Shown: in pieces, positions 44,966 through 56,576 of the stretch
Numbering within the stretch: position 1 is the first letter of the stretch
Layout of the letters: each line of letters starts with the position of its first letter
NCBI GenBank assembly: GCA_051453625.1
Contig: JBOZIK010000001.1
Coordinates: 178,846,672 to 178,905,008, forward strand
Reading direction: 5' to 3'
Length of the DNA stretch: 58,337 bases
From: Welwitschia mirabilis
Taxonomy: Eukaryota > Gnetophyta > Gnetopsida > Welwitschiales
Program-made: the position numbers and the translations under genes
Notes under the pieces: generated by a model
Database searches by the model: none
What the model was told of the DNA's origin: nothing
Seen by the model: only the letters and a program-made list of their open reading frames with translations

Positions 44966-45500
44966 ATGGGAGTGAAAATATCTTTTACTTGATCAATTTG
45001 TATGTCTTTACATGCTCCTTAACATACTTAGATTGACTAACACCATTTCTGAGCTATTTATATTATAAGACTAAAAAGAAATTAAGCTCTCCAAACAAGT
45101 TTTTATGCATAGCCTTTAACAAATTAAGTGTTAGTTTTTCATTGATAGCCCTAAAATCTCTATGATTATACCTAAATTTCTTCATGGTGAGGTTTTTTCT
45201 ATTCTGAATATTTCTATAAAGATGAAAAATCTTATTAAAAGCATTAGGTTTAAAAAGTAAAGATTCAATACATGTATAGTGAATAAAGTTATGAATCCTC
45301 ATAAAATATCTTTTACCATTTATACTTTGAAATTTTTTAGGCACTACTAAATGCAAGATCAACAATCTTAAAGGCCCTTATGAAGATATCTCAAACTTGG
45401 ACTTAAAAGAAGACTTTATGAATTTGCCTGTTTGACATTATTCACATAAGACAAAATTTGAAAAGCTAAGTTTGGATGAACCTCTAACCAAATCTTATTG
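44966..45500 (-). pseudogene. E2 joined RT and integrase fragments
   Basis: 44966-45062 matches E1 30090-30200 (RT C-terminal part). At about 45070 the match jumps to E1 integrase (31600-31950). About 1.3 kb covering the RT catalytic part and the integrase C-terminus is missing. The open stretch 45365-45063 spans integrase. Confidence 0.65.
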
Positions 45501-45960
45501 AGAGATGGTCTTCAAGTTTGAAACATTTGAAAGTTCCATTATTCTATGTCTAAGATGTTTTTGACTCACTTGAGTAAAACCATATAAGTCTTTAGTATTA
45601 GACTCACCTCCTATAGAATACAAGTTTCCTATATGATGGGCAGTCAATAGTTCCTTATTGCTAGATAAATTCTTTACCATACACTTATTTTTATAAAAAA
45701 TAACAATATTCTGTTTATCACACATTTGAGTAATATTCAACGTATTATGCTTAAGCCCTTTACATACAAAACATTATTAATTTTTGAAATATCAAATTCA
45801 CAAGCCATACATTTTTCCTTAATGGCCACTTTTTGATTATTATCAAAAGAAACCTCTCCTCCATCATAGTTAATAAGTATGTGATACTGTCTTCTATCAC
45901 CTATTATATGTCTTGAAAATCCACTATCTAAGTATCATATAGGATGATCCCTTATTTTAA
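45495..45960 (-). pseudogene. E2 protease/GAG-pre-integrase segment
   Basis: MNITQMCDKQNIVIFYKNK, NLYSIGGE and HRIMELSNVSNL (45740-45495) match E1. The DSG-CSKHM block lies near 45905-45925, degraded. Confidence 0.75.
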
Positions 45961-45969
45961 GAGTGATCT

Positions 45970-47512
45970 GAATAAGTAATCCTTTGATAGATTCCTTTTT
46001 AACCCATATTTACTTTTTGCTTGTCTATTTGTTTTGGTTTTTACAAAAATGTGTCACTTGTATAATGGAAAAAGTTTTTCTTTCTAATGGAATTAAAAAA
46101 ATCTAACATGCCATAGGCCTGCACAATAAAAACATCAAACATGAAAAGAATTCAAGTTATTTAACTTCAAAGCATACCTCTTATAATCATATTTTACCTT
46201 ATTGGACTGATATAAGGTAGTATCATTGAGTTTCCTTGCATTCTCTAACTCCCTTGATAAAAGATAATTACACCTGCAAGAATTTAGTATCCTTATCCAA
46301 CTCTTTGTTGGCTAAGTCAAGTTTAGTTTGTAGAGATAATAATTCAAATCTTAAATCCTTATTTTTACAAGCTAAATCTTCACAAAGAAAGTATAATTGT
46401 TTGTAAGCTTTTTTAATATTTTCAAAATTTTTAGATATTACCTATTTCTTATTGGAGATCGCATGCTCATCTTTGATAGTTGATATGAAGGAATACTTAT
46501 CAGTGGTAGCTAATAATCCACACACCTCTTTGTCATCTTGAGATGTATCTAAATCAGATTCTTCTTCATCGTCCTAAGTGACTTTAAGGGCTTTCTTCCC
46601 TTTGATTTTGGCATTTTGTGTGTTGGTACATTCCAATGCTATGTGTCCAAATCCCTTGCACTCAAAGAATTTCAAAGATTTCTTGTTTCTACCAAAGTTT
46701 TTGAAAGAATTTTTCTTCTCAAACTAATCTTCATTGACATCAAAAAGGTCTTTATGTTTTCTTACTAGGTCTTCATCATCTTCTTCATTATTGAAACCTT
46801 CTTTGCATTGACTTGAACATTTCAACACAATATTCTTTGTCTTAGATCCCTCATCATCCATAATGGTAGCTTCATATATAATTAGTGATCCCTTGAGCTC
46901 CTCTAAACTCATGGTACCTAGATTTTTAATCTCTTCTATTACAGTAATCTTAGGTCTGAAATGCTTGGGCAATCTCCTCAAGATGTTTTACATAACTCTT
47001 TGTTTTGAAATATTTTCTTCAAGACTCTACATTATGTTCATAATTTCTGTAACCTTGGTGGCGTATTTAGTGATAGATTCCTATTCTTTTATTTTGATAT
47101 TATTGAATTGAGTTGTTAAGAATTATAACTTGGAATTTTTCATAATACTCATACCTTCATGAGTGATCTTTAGGGTATCCCCTATTTCCTTTGTAGAGGG
47201 ATACTAAACTACTCAGTTGTACTCATCCAGGCTAAGGGCATAAATAAGTGCATTCATTTCTTTTGTGTTGAGCCTTTCTTACTTCTTCTCTTCATTAGAC
47301 CAACCTATCAATGGAATAGTGGGTTTAATGTAACCACACACAACACTATCCTAGATATTTAAATTAAGAGATTTTAGAAATTTTATCATTTTAGTCTTCA
47401 AAAAAAATAGTTTGACCTATTAAAATAAGGTGGCCTTGAGATCAAATGGCCTTCATCAATGATATGTCTTATTAGATCACTTAGAGTGGTGAAACTCTAT
47501 CAAGAGTAATCT
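45970..47512 (-). pseudogene. E2 gag
   Basis: The open stretch 46981-46724 has FRPKITVIEEIKNLGTMSLE, the SIRE gag motif, matching E1. The knuckle at about 46630-46675 reads FECKGFGHIALEC and has lost its first Cys. The N-terminal part extends to about 47470. Confidence 0.75.
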
Positions 47513-47526
47513 TTCTTTAATACTAA
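47512..47526 (-). promoter_or_regulatory. E2 primer-binding site (tRNA-Met)
   Basis: Minus strand TTAGTATTAAAG, the copia PBS with transitions only, just inside the 5' LTR. Confidence 0.7.
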
Positions 47527-47527
47527 T

Positions 47528-48769
47528 TGAAATTTCTAGAGGGAGGTGAATAGGAATAGTAATCACTTTTAAATCTAAAACCCAATTCTAACATAAAATT
47601 AATTAGATTTACAAATAAAAATTAAATTTTAAAAAAAAAAGAAAAAAAGAAAAATAATCAATCCATAGGATTTATAGTGGTTCAGTAACATGCCTACTCT
47701 ACTTTTCAAGGAAAGATAGGATGTCCTCTTCCTTGGCTCTTTTATCACTATTAAACTGATGACTTTTTGGCTGATCATCAATTCCTCTTATAACAGTGAT
47801 GATTTTCAAGGCTTAACATCAATCTCACACATAATAGTGATGATGTTTTAGGCTTATCGTCAATCTCATACATAACAGTGATTATTTTTCAAGCTTATCA
47901 TCAACCTACCATACTTGGAGTCTTTTAACGGCTTAGACTCAATCATAGAAAGAATAGAAGAAAAATGAGATGTATCTCAAGCATAGATGCAATAGTGTAT
48001 GATCTACTCTAAATGAATACATAAGATAGGATTATAAATCATACATAGATCTTCAAAGATTAGTTTGTGTTCTCTTCACAAAACTATATATGCCTTTGTA
48101 TTTCGGTTACCCTAAAAAAATAAGTTTTACCCATTTTATAGAGAAGGGAGAAATAGCTAATAAAGAGAAACCCTAAATGATGATTCCAATGCATGTAAAT
48201 CTAATATTCTAATTAAATACATATTTCTAATGTGATTGAATGGCTCGCTAGAAGAGAATAGCCATTAAACTTCACCACACTTTTACCTAAAGAAGACCAT
48301 TGTTCCAATGGTTTGAAGGAAGGACATCCACTTTAAGAATTGGGGATGTCCTTTCTCCCAGGGAGGCAAACTTCCACCCTCAGGGTAGTATGAATGTCTA
48401 CACTATTGGGAGTATGGAGACATCCACCCTAGAACGGATGCCCACACTTGCCATAGGTGCAGACTGGAAAAAAATCTAAATGAAGGGGGAATGTCTAGGC
48501 TAATTAGAGTAATGATGTTTCACACTGAGACCTGTCAATCATGTTTCCTACAAGGGAAAGGGGACATCCAACTTGTTTAAATGGAAACATCTAGGCCTGA
48601 GACCTATCATAGATATAGTTTTACCTACAAGTAAAGGGGACATTCATCCTATTTTGAATGGGGACATCTGCATGCAAAGGTTGGCTTCTTAATGTAACTG
48701 TGACAAATGATGATAATCTTTTCACTTGATTCTTATGCCTATTGGTATCACTGAAATCTTATACTTACA
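47528..48769 (-). repeat. E2 5' LTR
   Basis: Partner of 41507-42702. Starts TGAAATTTC and ends CTTACA on the plus strand. Contains hairpin units (47757-47904), a TATA box and the GACGTC-like array (48320-48670). Confidence 0.85.
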
Positions 48770-48774
48770 ATCTG

Positions 48775-49500
48775 AACTAGAGAAATTACCCTAACATTTT
48801 TTTAGAAATAGGATAATCAAAATCAGCCAAGAAACCAATATGCATCATCATCTTCATGTCCTTTTACTTTCAATCATAAAAAATTATCCTCACCATTCCT
48901 TTAAGTATTCAGTTAGAAATTTCATGGAGACTTAAGTTCACCTTAATCAAAATTATAAATAATCACTAAAACATCACTTTTCCACATTAAACGATCTTGA
49001 GTAAAAGAACAATCCATTACCTAGGTCCTCCAAAAAATCTACCAAATGCAAATCCAAGTTCTTTCCACCTTAAACTAAAGGGAAATGGATAAACTTCCCA
49101 TAAGTTCTCAACCAAATCTAAAGGGAATTAGGTTTATTAAAGAAGTAGAACACTTAGAAGAAACTAATTCCATACATCTTAGGAGTGGAAAAGAGTTAGA
49201 AAATTCACCCATGCAAAATAAAACCAAGGAAAAACCAATTCTCATACAAAAAAAAAAAAAAAAGAAAGAAAAGAAAAAGGAATGAAAAACCTTTACATGC
49301 ATATAAAGAACCTTTACCATTTCCCTGTAAACTTAGGAAGGATAGTATAATGAAAAAAAAGTCAAAGGCTATAGAAATTTTTAAAAAAGTTAAGAGAAAC
49401 ATCTTTTTCCTAAAAGCCATTAAGAAAGAACCTTTTTATGCAAAATTCCTTAAAGATGTGCATTATGAAAAGATGCATGAATGTGAAGTGTAAGGCCTTC
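48775..49500 (+). pseudogene. D gag tail and linker to protease
   Basis: The open stretch 49085-49285 reads KLPISSQPNLKG then HLEETNSIHLRSGKELENSP, the LPxQPxxNPKG...xxLRSGK signature at the end of Athila/Tat gag. LPFPCKLRKDSI, KSKAIEIFKKVKRNIFFLKA and YAKFLKDVHYEK (about 49310-49480) follow, the conserved PFPxRL...FRKVxxNIPLLxAI...YAKFLKD block. An A-rich run lies at 49248-49280. Confidence 0.85.
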
Positions 49501-49539
49501 TTAGTATAACAAATGAGTAAAATCCTTTAGAATAAATGT

Positions 49540-49860
49540 TTACCTAGATACAAAAACTATGGATATCCTATAATCATAATTACCATAGGAAATAAGAGAC
49601 TTAACCAAGCCTTATTAGGCTTAGAATCTAGTAGAAACTTGCTTTCCTATGGAATGTACAAAAACTTAGGCTTAGAAGGACTCAAAAACATGAAAATTAA
49701 ACTCTAGTTGGCCAACAACTTTGTAAAAATGCCATTAGAAGTTGTAAAGGATATTATTATTAGGGTTGATAGTTACTACTTTTTAACGGAATTTATAGTT
49801 TACACATGGAGAACTCAACAAACTAATTAGTGTCTATCATTTTAGAAAGATCATTTTTAG
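49540..49860 (+). pseudogene. D aspartic protease
   Basis: NQALLGLESSRNLLSYGMYK (about 49594-49655) is the LLDLGASxNLLSYxxY site with the catalytic Asp changed to Gly. LGLEGLKNMKIKL and VVKDIIIRVDSYYFLTEFIV follow. Inactive as written. Confidence 0.75.
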
Positions 49861-50329
49861 TAGCTTAATATGCCTTAATCAATTGTAGGAACAATATAAT
49901 TAAGATTTCATTTGGTAATATAACCATACAACTAAATGTTTTGAATGCCATGAAGTTACCATTAAATAATAAAGGGCTATAACATGTGGATAGGATAGAA
50001 AGTCTTTTTGAAAATCAAGAACATAATTCCCACTTTCTTGAAAATTATGACTTACATCTCTCTTAGGAATCATGCCTCATCATTAAAAATAAAATCAATT
50101 TTAAATTTAAACCCTTGTTCAATGATCTAAAATATGGTTTTTTAGGGGACAACTCCATCTTTTTAGTAGTCATAAAATATATCTTAACCTCATCCAAAGA
50201 AGCCTAATTGCTAAATCTTTTAAGGAAGAATAGGTAAGTAATAGGAGGGACTCTCTCAGATATTAGGGACATCAATTCCAGCATTTTCATGCACCTCATT
50301 TACTTAGAAGATAATGTGAAGCCATCTAG

Positions 50330-51200
50330 AAAATACTAAAGATGAATAAATCCAACCTTAAATGAGGTAGTTAAAAATGAGATGATCAAACTTATAGATA
50401 ATGGAATTTACCTTATTTTAGCTAAGAAATGGGTGAGTTCAATTATGGCTAAGAAAGCAAGAATTAATCTTATTCCAAATTAGCATAATAAACTTATCCC
50501 TACAAAACTCACAGTAAAATGGAGAATGTGCATTGACTATAAAAATTAAAGGTCATCTTAAGAAAAGATCCCTTTCCTCTACCTTTCTCTAATTAAATAT
50601 TATAGAAACTTGTAGGGCATCCATTTTACCATTTCTTAGATGGGTACTTAGGTTATAATCAAATCAAAATTGCCCTTGAGGACTAAAACAAACCTAACTT
50701 CACCTTTCCCTATGCAACATTCGCCTACAACTGAATGCCCTTTAGTTTATGTAATGCAATTTCCCCATTCCAACATTGCATGATTGGAATCTTATTTGAT
50801 TTATTATATTTAGATTTCAAAATATTTATGAATAACTTCTTGGTCTATGAAACCTCATTTAACCACTAGTTACACAACCTACAATATGTCCTTGAGCAAT
50901 GTATTAGGAAACACATTGTCCTCAACTAGGAGAAATGACACTTTATGGTTAATTAAGGCATGATCTTAGGACATGTTATCTCTCAAGAAGGATTCCAGGA
51001 AGATCCTATGAAAGTTTCTTTAATCACACACCTATCAACTTTTCAAAAAATAAAATACATTAGATCTTTCTTAGGACATAAAGAATATTATATAAGATTC
51101 ATTAAAGCTTTTAGTAAAATATCTAAGACATTATGTGGTCTTTTAAGTAAAGATGCCATCTTTAACTGGATCCTTGAATATCAATAATCTTTTAAATAAC
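50330..51200 (+). pseudogene. D reverse transcriptase
   Basis: KNEMIKLIDNGIYLI, KWVSSIMAKKARI, VKWRMCIDYKN (about 50515-50550), LEDxNKPNFTFPYATFAY-like (about 50675-50730) and FKIFMNNFLVY (about 50817-50850), where FMDDF has lost both Asp. The open stretch 50960-51187 (LGHVISQEGFQEDPMKVSLI) is the thumb/connection. Confidence 0.8.
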
Positions 51201-51229
51201 TCAAGGAAAAACTAACTTTCATACTAATC

Positions 51230-51610
51230 ATTTAATAGGTCAACTAGAAATTACCTTTTGAGCTTATATGTAATGTTAGTGATTATGTACTTGGAGCTAT
51301 TTTAGGATAAAGAATAAATACAAAACCAACTGTGATTTATTATGCTAGTAAAACATTGAATGATACTTAGTTAAACTACACTATTATAAAGAGCTACTAG
51401 CTATAATCTTTTCCTTAGTGAAATTTAGGTAATACCTTTTAGAATCTAAGATAATTATCTATACTAATCATTCAACTTTTAGACGTGTTATTGTAAAAAA
51501 GGATTCAAAACCAAGACTGATTAGATAGATCCTCCTTCTATAGGAGTTTTATTTAGAGATTAAACATAAAAAGGGTTTTAATAACATAGTTGTAGATCAT
51601 CTTTCATGAT
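51230..51610 (+). pseudogene. D RNase H
   Basis: WKLPFELICNVSDYVLGAIL, TKPTVIYYASKTLND and LNYTIIK (about 51246-51390) match gypsy RNase H; the catalytic Asp of CDAS is changed to Asn. VDHLS near 51590 ends the domain. Confidence 0.8.
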
Positions 51611-52900
51611 TAACATAAGATAATCCAAAAATGTCCTTTCCATTAATGACACCTTTCTATATGAATATTTCTTTTCAGTTAAGAAATTACCTTAGTTTGT
51701 TGATTTTGCCAACTGTCTATTCTTCAAAACCATTCCATCTCATTGGATCCGTAATGATAAAAATAGGTTTTTAAATAATGTTAAATACTTATTTTGGAAT
51801 ATCTATTATCTTTTTAAATATTATCCATATCAAGTCATTTCTAAATGTATGCCTCAAACTAAAATACATGACATTTTTAAGCATTTCTATTCTAAGGCTT
51901 GTGGGGATCATTACATAGATAATAAGACCACTATAAAAGTTCTTTATTTGAGTTTTTATTTGTTATATATTTTTAAAGACTTCTATCTTTACTACAAATG
52001 ATATGATAATTGTCAAAAATTAGGAGATATTTCATAAAGAAAAATGATTCCTATAAATTCCATTTTTGTAGCCAAATCTTTTGATATTTGGAAAATTGAT
52101 TTTTAAACCGTTATCTACCTTTAAATGGAAATAAGTACATTATTGTCTATGTGGACTACATAAGAAAATTGGTTGAGGCATGTGATTATTATCATATGAT
52201 GCTTAAATAATGATAAATTTCTTCAAGGAAAATATCTTAACATGATTTAGCTATCCATTAGTTTTAATTAGTAATGGAAGAACATATTTGTACAATAAAA
52301 TATTGAAAAATCTTCTTACTAAGTATGAGGTTACTCACAAAGAAGTAATACCTTATCATCCCTAGACCAGTGGATAAGTTAAGATTACAAAAAAGGAGAT
52401 TAAGAAGATTCTATAAAAGGTAGAAAACTTAAAAAGAAAAGACTAGTCCTTTAAGCTTAATGATGTTTTATAGACCTATTGCACTAACTGTAAAACTCCC
52501 TAAGGGATGTTACCATTTAGCATAATTTATAGAAAATCTATCATCTATCCATATAACTTGAGTACAAAGTGTATTTAGTGATAAAAAACATGAACTTAGA
52601 TTTGGAAGTTGTAAGAAAAACTAGAGTCATACAACTTAATGAATTAGATAAAATTAGGAGTAATGCCTGTGAAAATAGGAGGATAAACAAAGAGAGGATA
52701 AAGAAATTCCATGATTAATAAATCCTTAAGAAAAATTCCAAGGAGTGAGAACTAGTACTACTTTATAACTCATGCTTACATCTTTTCCTAGGTTAACTAG
52801 TCACTAAGTGGAAAGGTTAATAAAGAAGATTTTACCTCATGGAGCCTTTCTCATAGAAAATCCTAAAATGCAACATTAATTTTTACATAAAATAATATGC
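51611..52900 (+). pseudogene. D integrase
   Basis: FVDFANCLF-like and KYYPYQVISKCMP (about 51815-51855), then HDIFKHFYSKACGDHYIDNK (about 51868-51930) with both zinc-binding His. NCQKLGDIS (about 52010) keeps one Cys; IVYVDYIRK-like core near 52143. The tail NMNLDLEVVRKTRVIQLNEL lies at about 52590-52650. The C-terminal HGAFLIENPKM block is near 52840. Stops throughout. Confidence 0.8.
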
Positions 52901-53673
52901 TTAACTTTATTGATAGAAAATGTCACAATACTAGATACTTAATGTGATCCAAAGGATTAAAACTAAGGACATATGTAAAGGTAGAAATGAAAAATAAAGG
53001 AATGAAAAAGATGAGAATCAGAGGCTTTTTGGGATTGGTTGTCTTTTAACTTTTATACTTATAATTCACTAATGCTTTCTTGCATTCATATAAGATACTC
53101 TATTAAGACTTTACTTAGTTGATTGTGAGATCCACTAAAAATACAAAAACGTAATAAATCCTTTTACTTGGTATAGTTTGCTTATTTGTTCATTAGTTTA
53201 TGGTTTAGTCCATTGACATATTTTTCATCTCACCTTTACTCAACTTAATTTCCCTTTACTTGATACCCATTTTTATGAGAAATAATTCCTAAGGCATATA
53301 CCTTTTTTATTAATCAACCATCTAGTTACTAGTATTTCATGTTAGTTATTCTTTTTCTTTTTTAAATTAGCTACACCTTTTTACATGGTTTTTAATAAAA
53401 TAACTCTTCGTAATTCTTTCTAAGGCTTATGTTCTCAAATAAATTAAATATTTTTCACCAAAAAAATTTAAAGATAAAGTTAAATTTTGGTTGAGGGTAA
53501 CACATCTAGATTTAATGATAAAATTTTTCATTCTGATGCCTTCATTGTAGAAAATTAGTTATAAAATTTTCAAAGCTATATCATTCACACACTTAAGCAT
53601 GTTTGACATAAACAATTTTTCCATGTTTAACCATTTTGTTATCAAGTTTTTTCCAAGGAACTAGTAAAAGACT
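52901..53673 (+). other. D 3' noncoding region
   Basis: No coding similarity seen between integrase and the PPT. Confidence 0.45.
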
Positions 53674-53683
53674 GATCAAGAGG
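53674..53683 (+). other. D polypurine tract
   Basis: GATCAAGAGG directly before the 3' LTR start TGTG. Confidence 0.45.
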
Positions 53684-54296
53684 TGTGTTAACATGTGATG
53701 TTATAATCAAGTTAAATGACTAATTAATATCAACAAAAGACATTAATATAATTAATATTATTATGAAAACATGTTTTTCATTGATTTTCATAATAATTAT
53801 AACTTATCCAATTACCCAAAACATCTTCAAGTTAATTATGTTGGGTTGAAGAACATCACTTAAAATGAAGATCATTAGAGCTAATACATCATCATCGCTA
53901 CTTGGGACCACTAGCCTCATCACTTTTTTTTTTTCACAAATGGCCTTTAAACCTATGTTCTGACTTTTCATGAAAAAATAGATTAAATGAAATTATGGAA
54001 TTGATCTAATTTCGCATCATAAATCAATTGCATTCTTAATAAGATGTGGCAGTAATGATGAGGACACAGAGAAAAACATTTAATAGGGCTGAGTAGAATG
54101 ATGGTGGAAAAACATGGCATTGACAGTGGTTGGTAGTAGTTGCAACATTCAAGAGCCAAGTATTGGTGTCATTATAAGAATCTCTTCCAATTGTAAAAGA
54201 TGATAAACCATCCTACCTAAATATCATCATTATGTAATCATCTACCTAATTCTATAAGACAAGAACTTGTAACAATACCTTACCTTCATCTCTCCC

Positions 54297-54304
54297 TATA
54301 TAAG
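54297..54304 (+). promoter_or_regulatory. TATA box of D 3' LTR
   Basis: TATATAAG after CTCTCCC, at the same place as 38790 in the other LTR. Confidence 0.6.
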
Positions 54305-54879
54305 TTCCTTAATCCCTTTGTTATATAATCTTTGGATTTGGAAAATTGTAGAACCTTAGATCATTAATTATAATGTCTTTTAAAAAAACTATTTAAAGAA
54401 GTGAGATAGTTTTTGAGAATTATTGATGAGTTATTCTAACATCTTTCTTCCTTTACTATAGAGTTTTTATTTTATATAATACATAAGGTATTAGTTTTTA
54501 ATTTCAATTCATAAGTTACATCATAATTGAAATGCTTAGGTAGGAACTTTATCATTAAACATTATTGCATTTGAGTAAGCTCTTTTAAATTCTTGATTTA
54601 AGTCTTCTAACTTTATAGATTTTAAGTGCTTAAGGTCCTTACTTTTTATTATTGTTTAAGGATTTCAAGATCAAGTGGCAATTGAGTTCATCATTACTTA
54701 TATAGTTAATGAAATTATGTCATCAGAATCTGATCTACAACACTTGATTATTTTAGTTATATTGTAAGAAGGCATTGGACAATATTGGAGTAAAGAATTA
54801 CATGAAAATGAATTAGTTATACCTTGGAGCTAGTTTACTTCCCTCCTCTCTTAAATCAAAGTTTTAACTTAAACTCTAA

Positions 54880-54932
54880 AATCATCTCTCCCTCCCCCCT
54901 CTCTCTGTTTCTCTCTCTTTCTCTCTATTCTT
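54880..54932. repeat. CT-rich microsatellite
   Basis: A CT-rich run interrupted by few other bases. The 5' LTR has a shorter version near 39380. Confidence 0.8.
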
Positions 54933-55069
54933 TCGTTTTTTAAAATTTTATAACTTGCATTAAGTTTAAGTTAGTGAAAATTTTGAACCACTATTTATTT
55001 TATCCCTGAGGAAGAATGATAACTAAGTGCAAACTTGGTTTTAAATTCAAACATGTAAAATAATGAATG

Positions 55070-56545
55070 AGTTCCATGATTTAGCCTTCTCTTTTAAGGA
55101 AAATGGAAAAAGAGTAAACCTAAGGGTATTGCAAGTATTTGGATATTTGGATATAGTTGACAACACATATTCGAATTCCTTAAGATGTAAGTATGGATCT
55201 TCTAATTCTACACCATAAAAGTGAGCTAGTAGCTAGATGGTAGATGGTTTGAATTTAAACCTTTGATCATTAGATAGTTCTACTATGTATGAAGGGATTC
55301 CTAAGTACTGAAATTAAAGGTAGTTACAAAGGGTCTACTTAAAAGGATTATTGGCTACCTTATTTTGATTTTTAGCTCTCTCCTATTTAAGTTGAAAGGA
55401 ATTTAATTGGTTAATTATTTCTTGGTTTAATCATAGTTTATTAAAGGGAAATCATCAACTATATTGAACATTTAGATTTTTTTTGTTAAGATGAAGAGGC
55501 TTGTTCTCTTTGACTATTATTATGGAGTTGGTTTTCTTATGACATTCTCTATTCTTCTTAAATATTCAAATTAATACTAAAGGAATTTCTAATTAATCTA
55601 TCTAACTCATTTCAGATCTAATAGATGTGAGATTTAATTAGGTTTCAGAAAAATTCTAGAAAGGTTTCAAACAAAGCCCCAATAATAGAAGGATTTTCAA
55701 GCTTTGACAAAATATTCAAGCAAAGTTTTAAATACTTTTAGTTAGGAAAGCTAAAAGCACTAGTAAGACAAGTTAGTACCACTAGTTAGGATTTAATTTA
55801 CAAATTCATAAAAATTTTTGTGTTTTGAAAAATTTTTGTAGTGTACAAAGTAACAGGGTTATAAAAAAATTTAACAGAAATAAAAAACAATAGTACACTT
55901 AAAACTAATCCTAATAAAAATTAAATCCTAAGAATTTTTTAGTAATTTAGCATTTATAAAAGTGAGTTTATAGAATGTAAAAGCAAAAAATTAAACCACC
56001 AAATTTAAAATTCAGTTTTTCACTTATTAATTGCATTCTATAAAAACTCTATTAGATATATAATACAAATTAAGATGGAGTAGAAAAACTAAAGAAAACT
56101 CAAAACTTAATTAGTTAAATATCACTAGAAATCACTAGTACTAACCACTGAAACTAAAGAGAAAGGAAATAAAACATACCAAAGAAAAAGAAGTAGGATC
56201 AGTTTGGTTATCACTGGAGTAGACTTGTACCAATCACTAGAAAAATAAAAATAAACTAAAAAGCTTATAAAAAAGTAAAATTTATCTCTTTCTAAGCTCT
56301 TTTTAAGTAGCTATCATGCCATTATCCTTTATAATGCCACCAAAATCTTATTCATTTAAATATAATGAATTAGATTTAAATTGAGTTAATACTTAGTATC
56401 ATTCTTTCCATAGAGATAACTAGGATTGATTCATAAAAGTTACATTTATATTACAAGTTATAATTAAAAAAAAGGAAAATAAGGAAAGTAGAGAATGTTG
56501 TCTTGAAACTTTTTTCAAAAGGTAGAAAAGTAAGCAAGCTCCAAA
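55070..56545 (-). pseudogene. B gag, N-terminal part
   Basis: Minus-strand frames read LGIPSYIVELSNDQRFKFKP (about 55250-55310), HFYGVELEDPYLHLKEFEYV (about 55165-55225) and LFPFSLKEKAKSW ending at 55074. This is the EDPxxHLxxFxxV...LRLFPFSLKxKAxxW signature of plant gypsy gag. D interrupts immediately after KSW, and the next residues continue at about 38240. Upstream of about 55700 is leader with no signal. Confidence 0.8.
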
Positions 56546-56549
56546 TTCT

Positions 56550-56567
56550 CACCCAGCTTGTTCACCA
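56550..56567 (-). promoter_or_regulatory. B primer-binding site, possible (tRNA-Gly type)
   Basis: Minus strand TGGTGAACAAGCTGGGTG resembles the complement of a tRNA-Gly 3' end (TGGTGCACCAGCCGGGA) with four mismatches. It lies about nine bases from the LTR, slightly far. Weak. Confidence 0.3.
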
Positions 56568-56576
56568 GCAGTTCTT

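Larger units (their letters stand above)
41507..48769 (-). mobile_element. E2: Ty1/copia, SIRE-like, internally deleted
   Basis: Same family as E1. The LTRs 41507-42702 and 47528-48769 enclose PBS, gag, PR/pre-INT, a short INT piece, a short RT piece, RNase H end, accessory ORF and PPT on the minus strand. It is about 7.3 kb against 9.4 kb for E1 (both with gaps). Flanks are ATCCT (41502-41506) and ATCTG (48770-48774), an imperfect TSD at best. It sits in D gag. Confidence 0.8.
38247..55069 (+). mobile_element. Element D: Ty3/gypsy, inserted in B gag
   Basis: The LTR pair (38247-39540 and 53684-55069) encloses a tRNA-Asp PBS, gag, PR, RT, RNase H, INT and PPT on the plus strand. The flanks on both sides are B gag in the same frame, so the insertion point is certain within about 10 bases. 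The TSD is ambiguous (AAGAG/ATGAG or GAGTG/GAGTT). Without E2 the element is about 9.5 kb. It is of the same broad type as B but in the opposite orientation. Confidence 0.8.
53684..55069 (+). repeat. D 3' LTR
   Basis: Partner of 38247-39540. Includes a TATA box (TATATAAG, 54297-54304) and an expanded CT-rich tract (54880-54932). The right end is uncertain by about 6 bases. Confidence 0.8.

Noticed and set aside
49108-49420. Phe-rich minus-strand ORFs
   Set aside because: They are the antisense of the A-rich D gag tail, which has a clear plus-strand identity.
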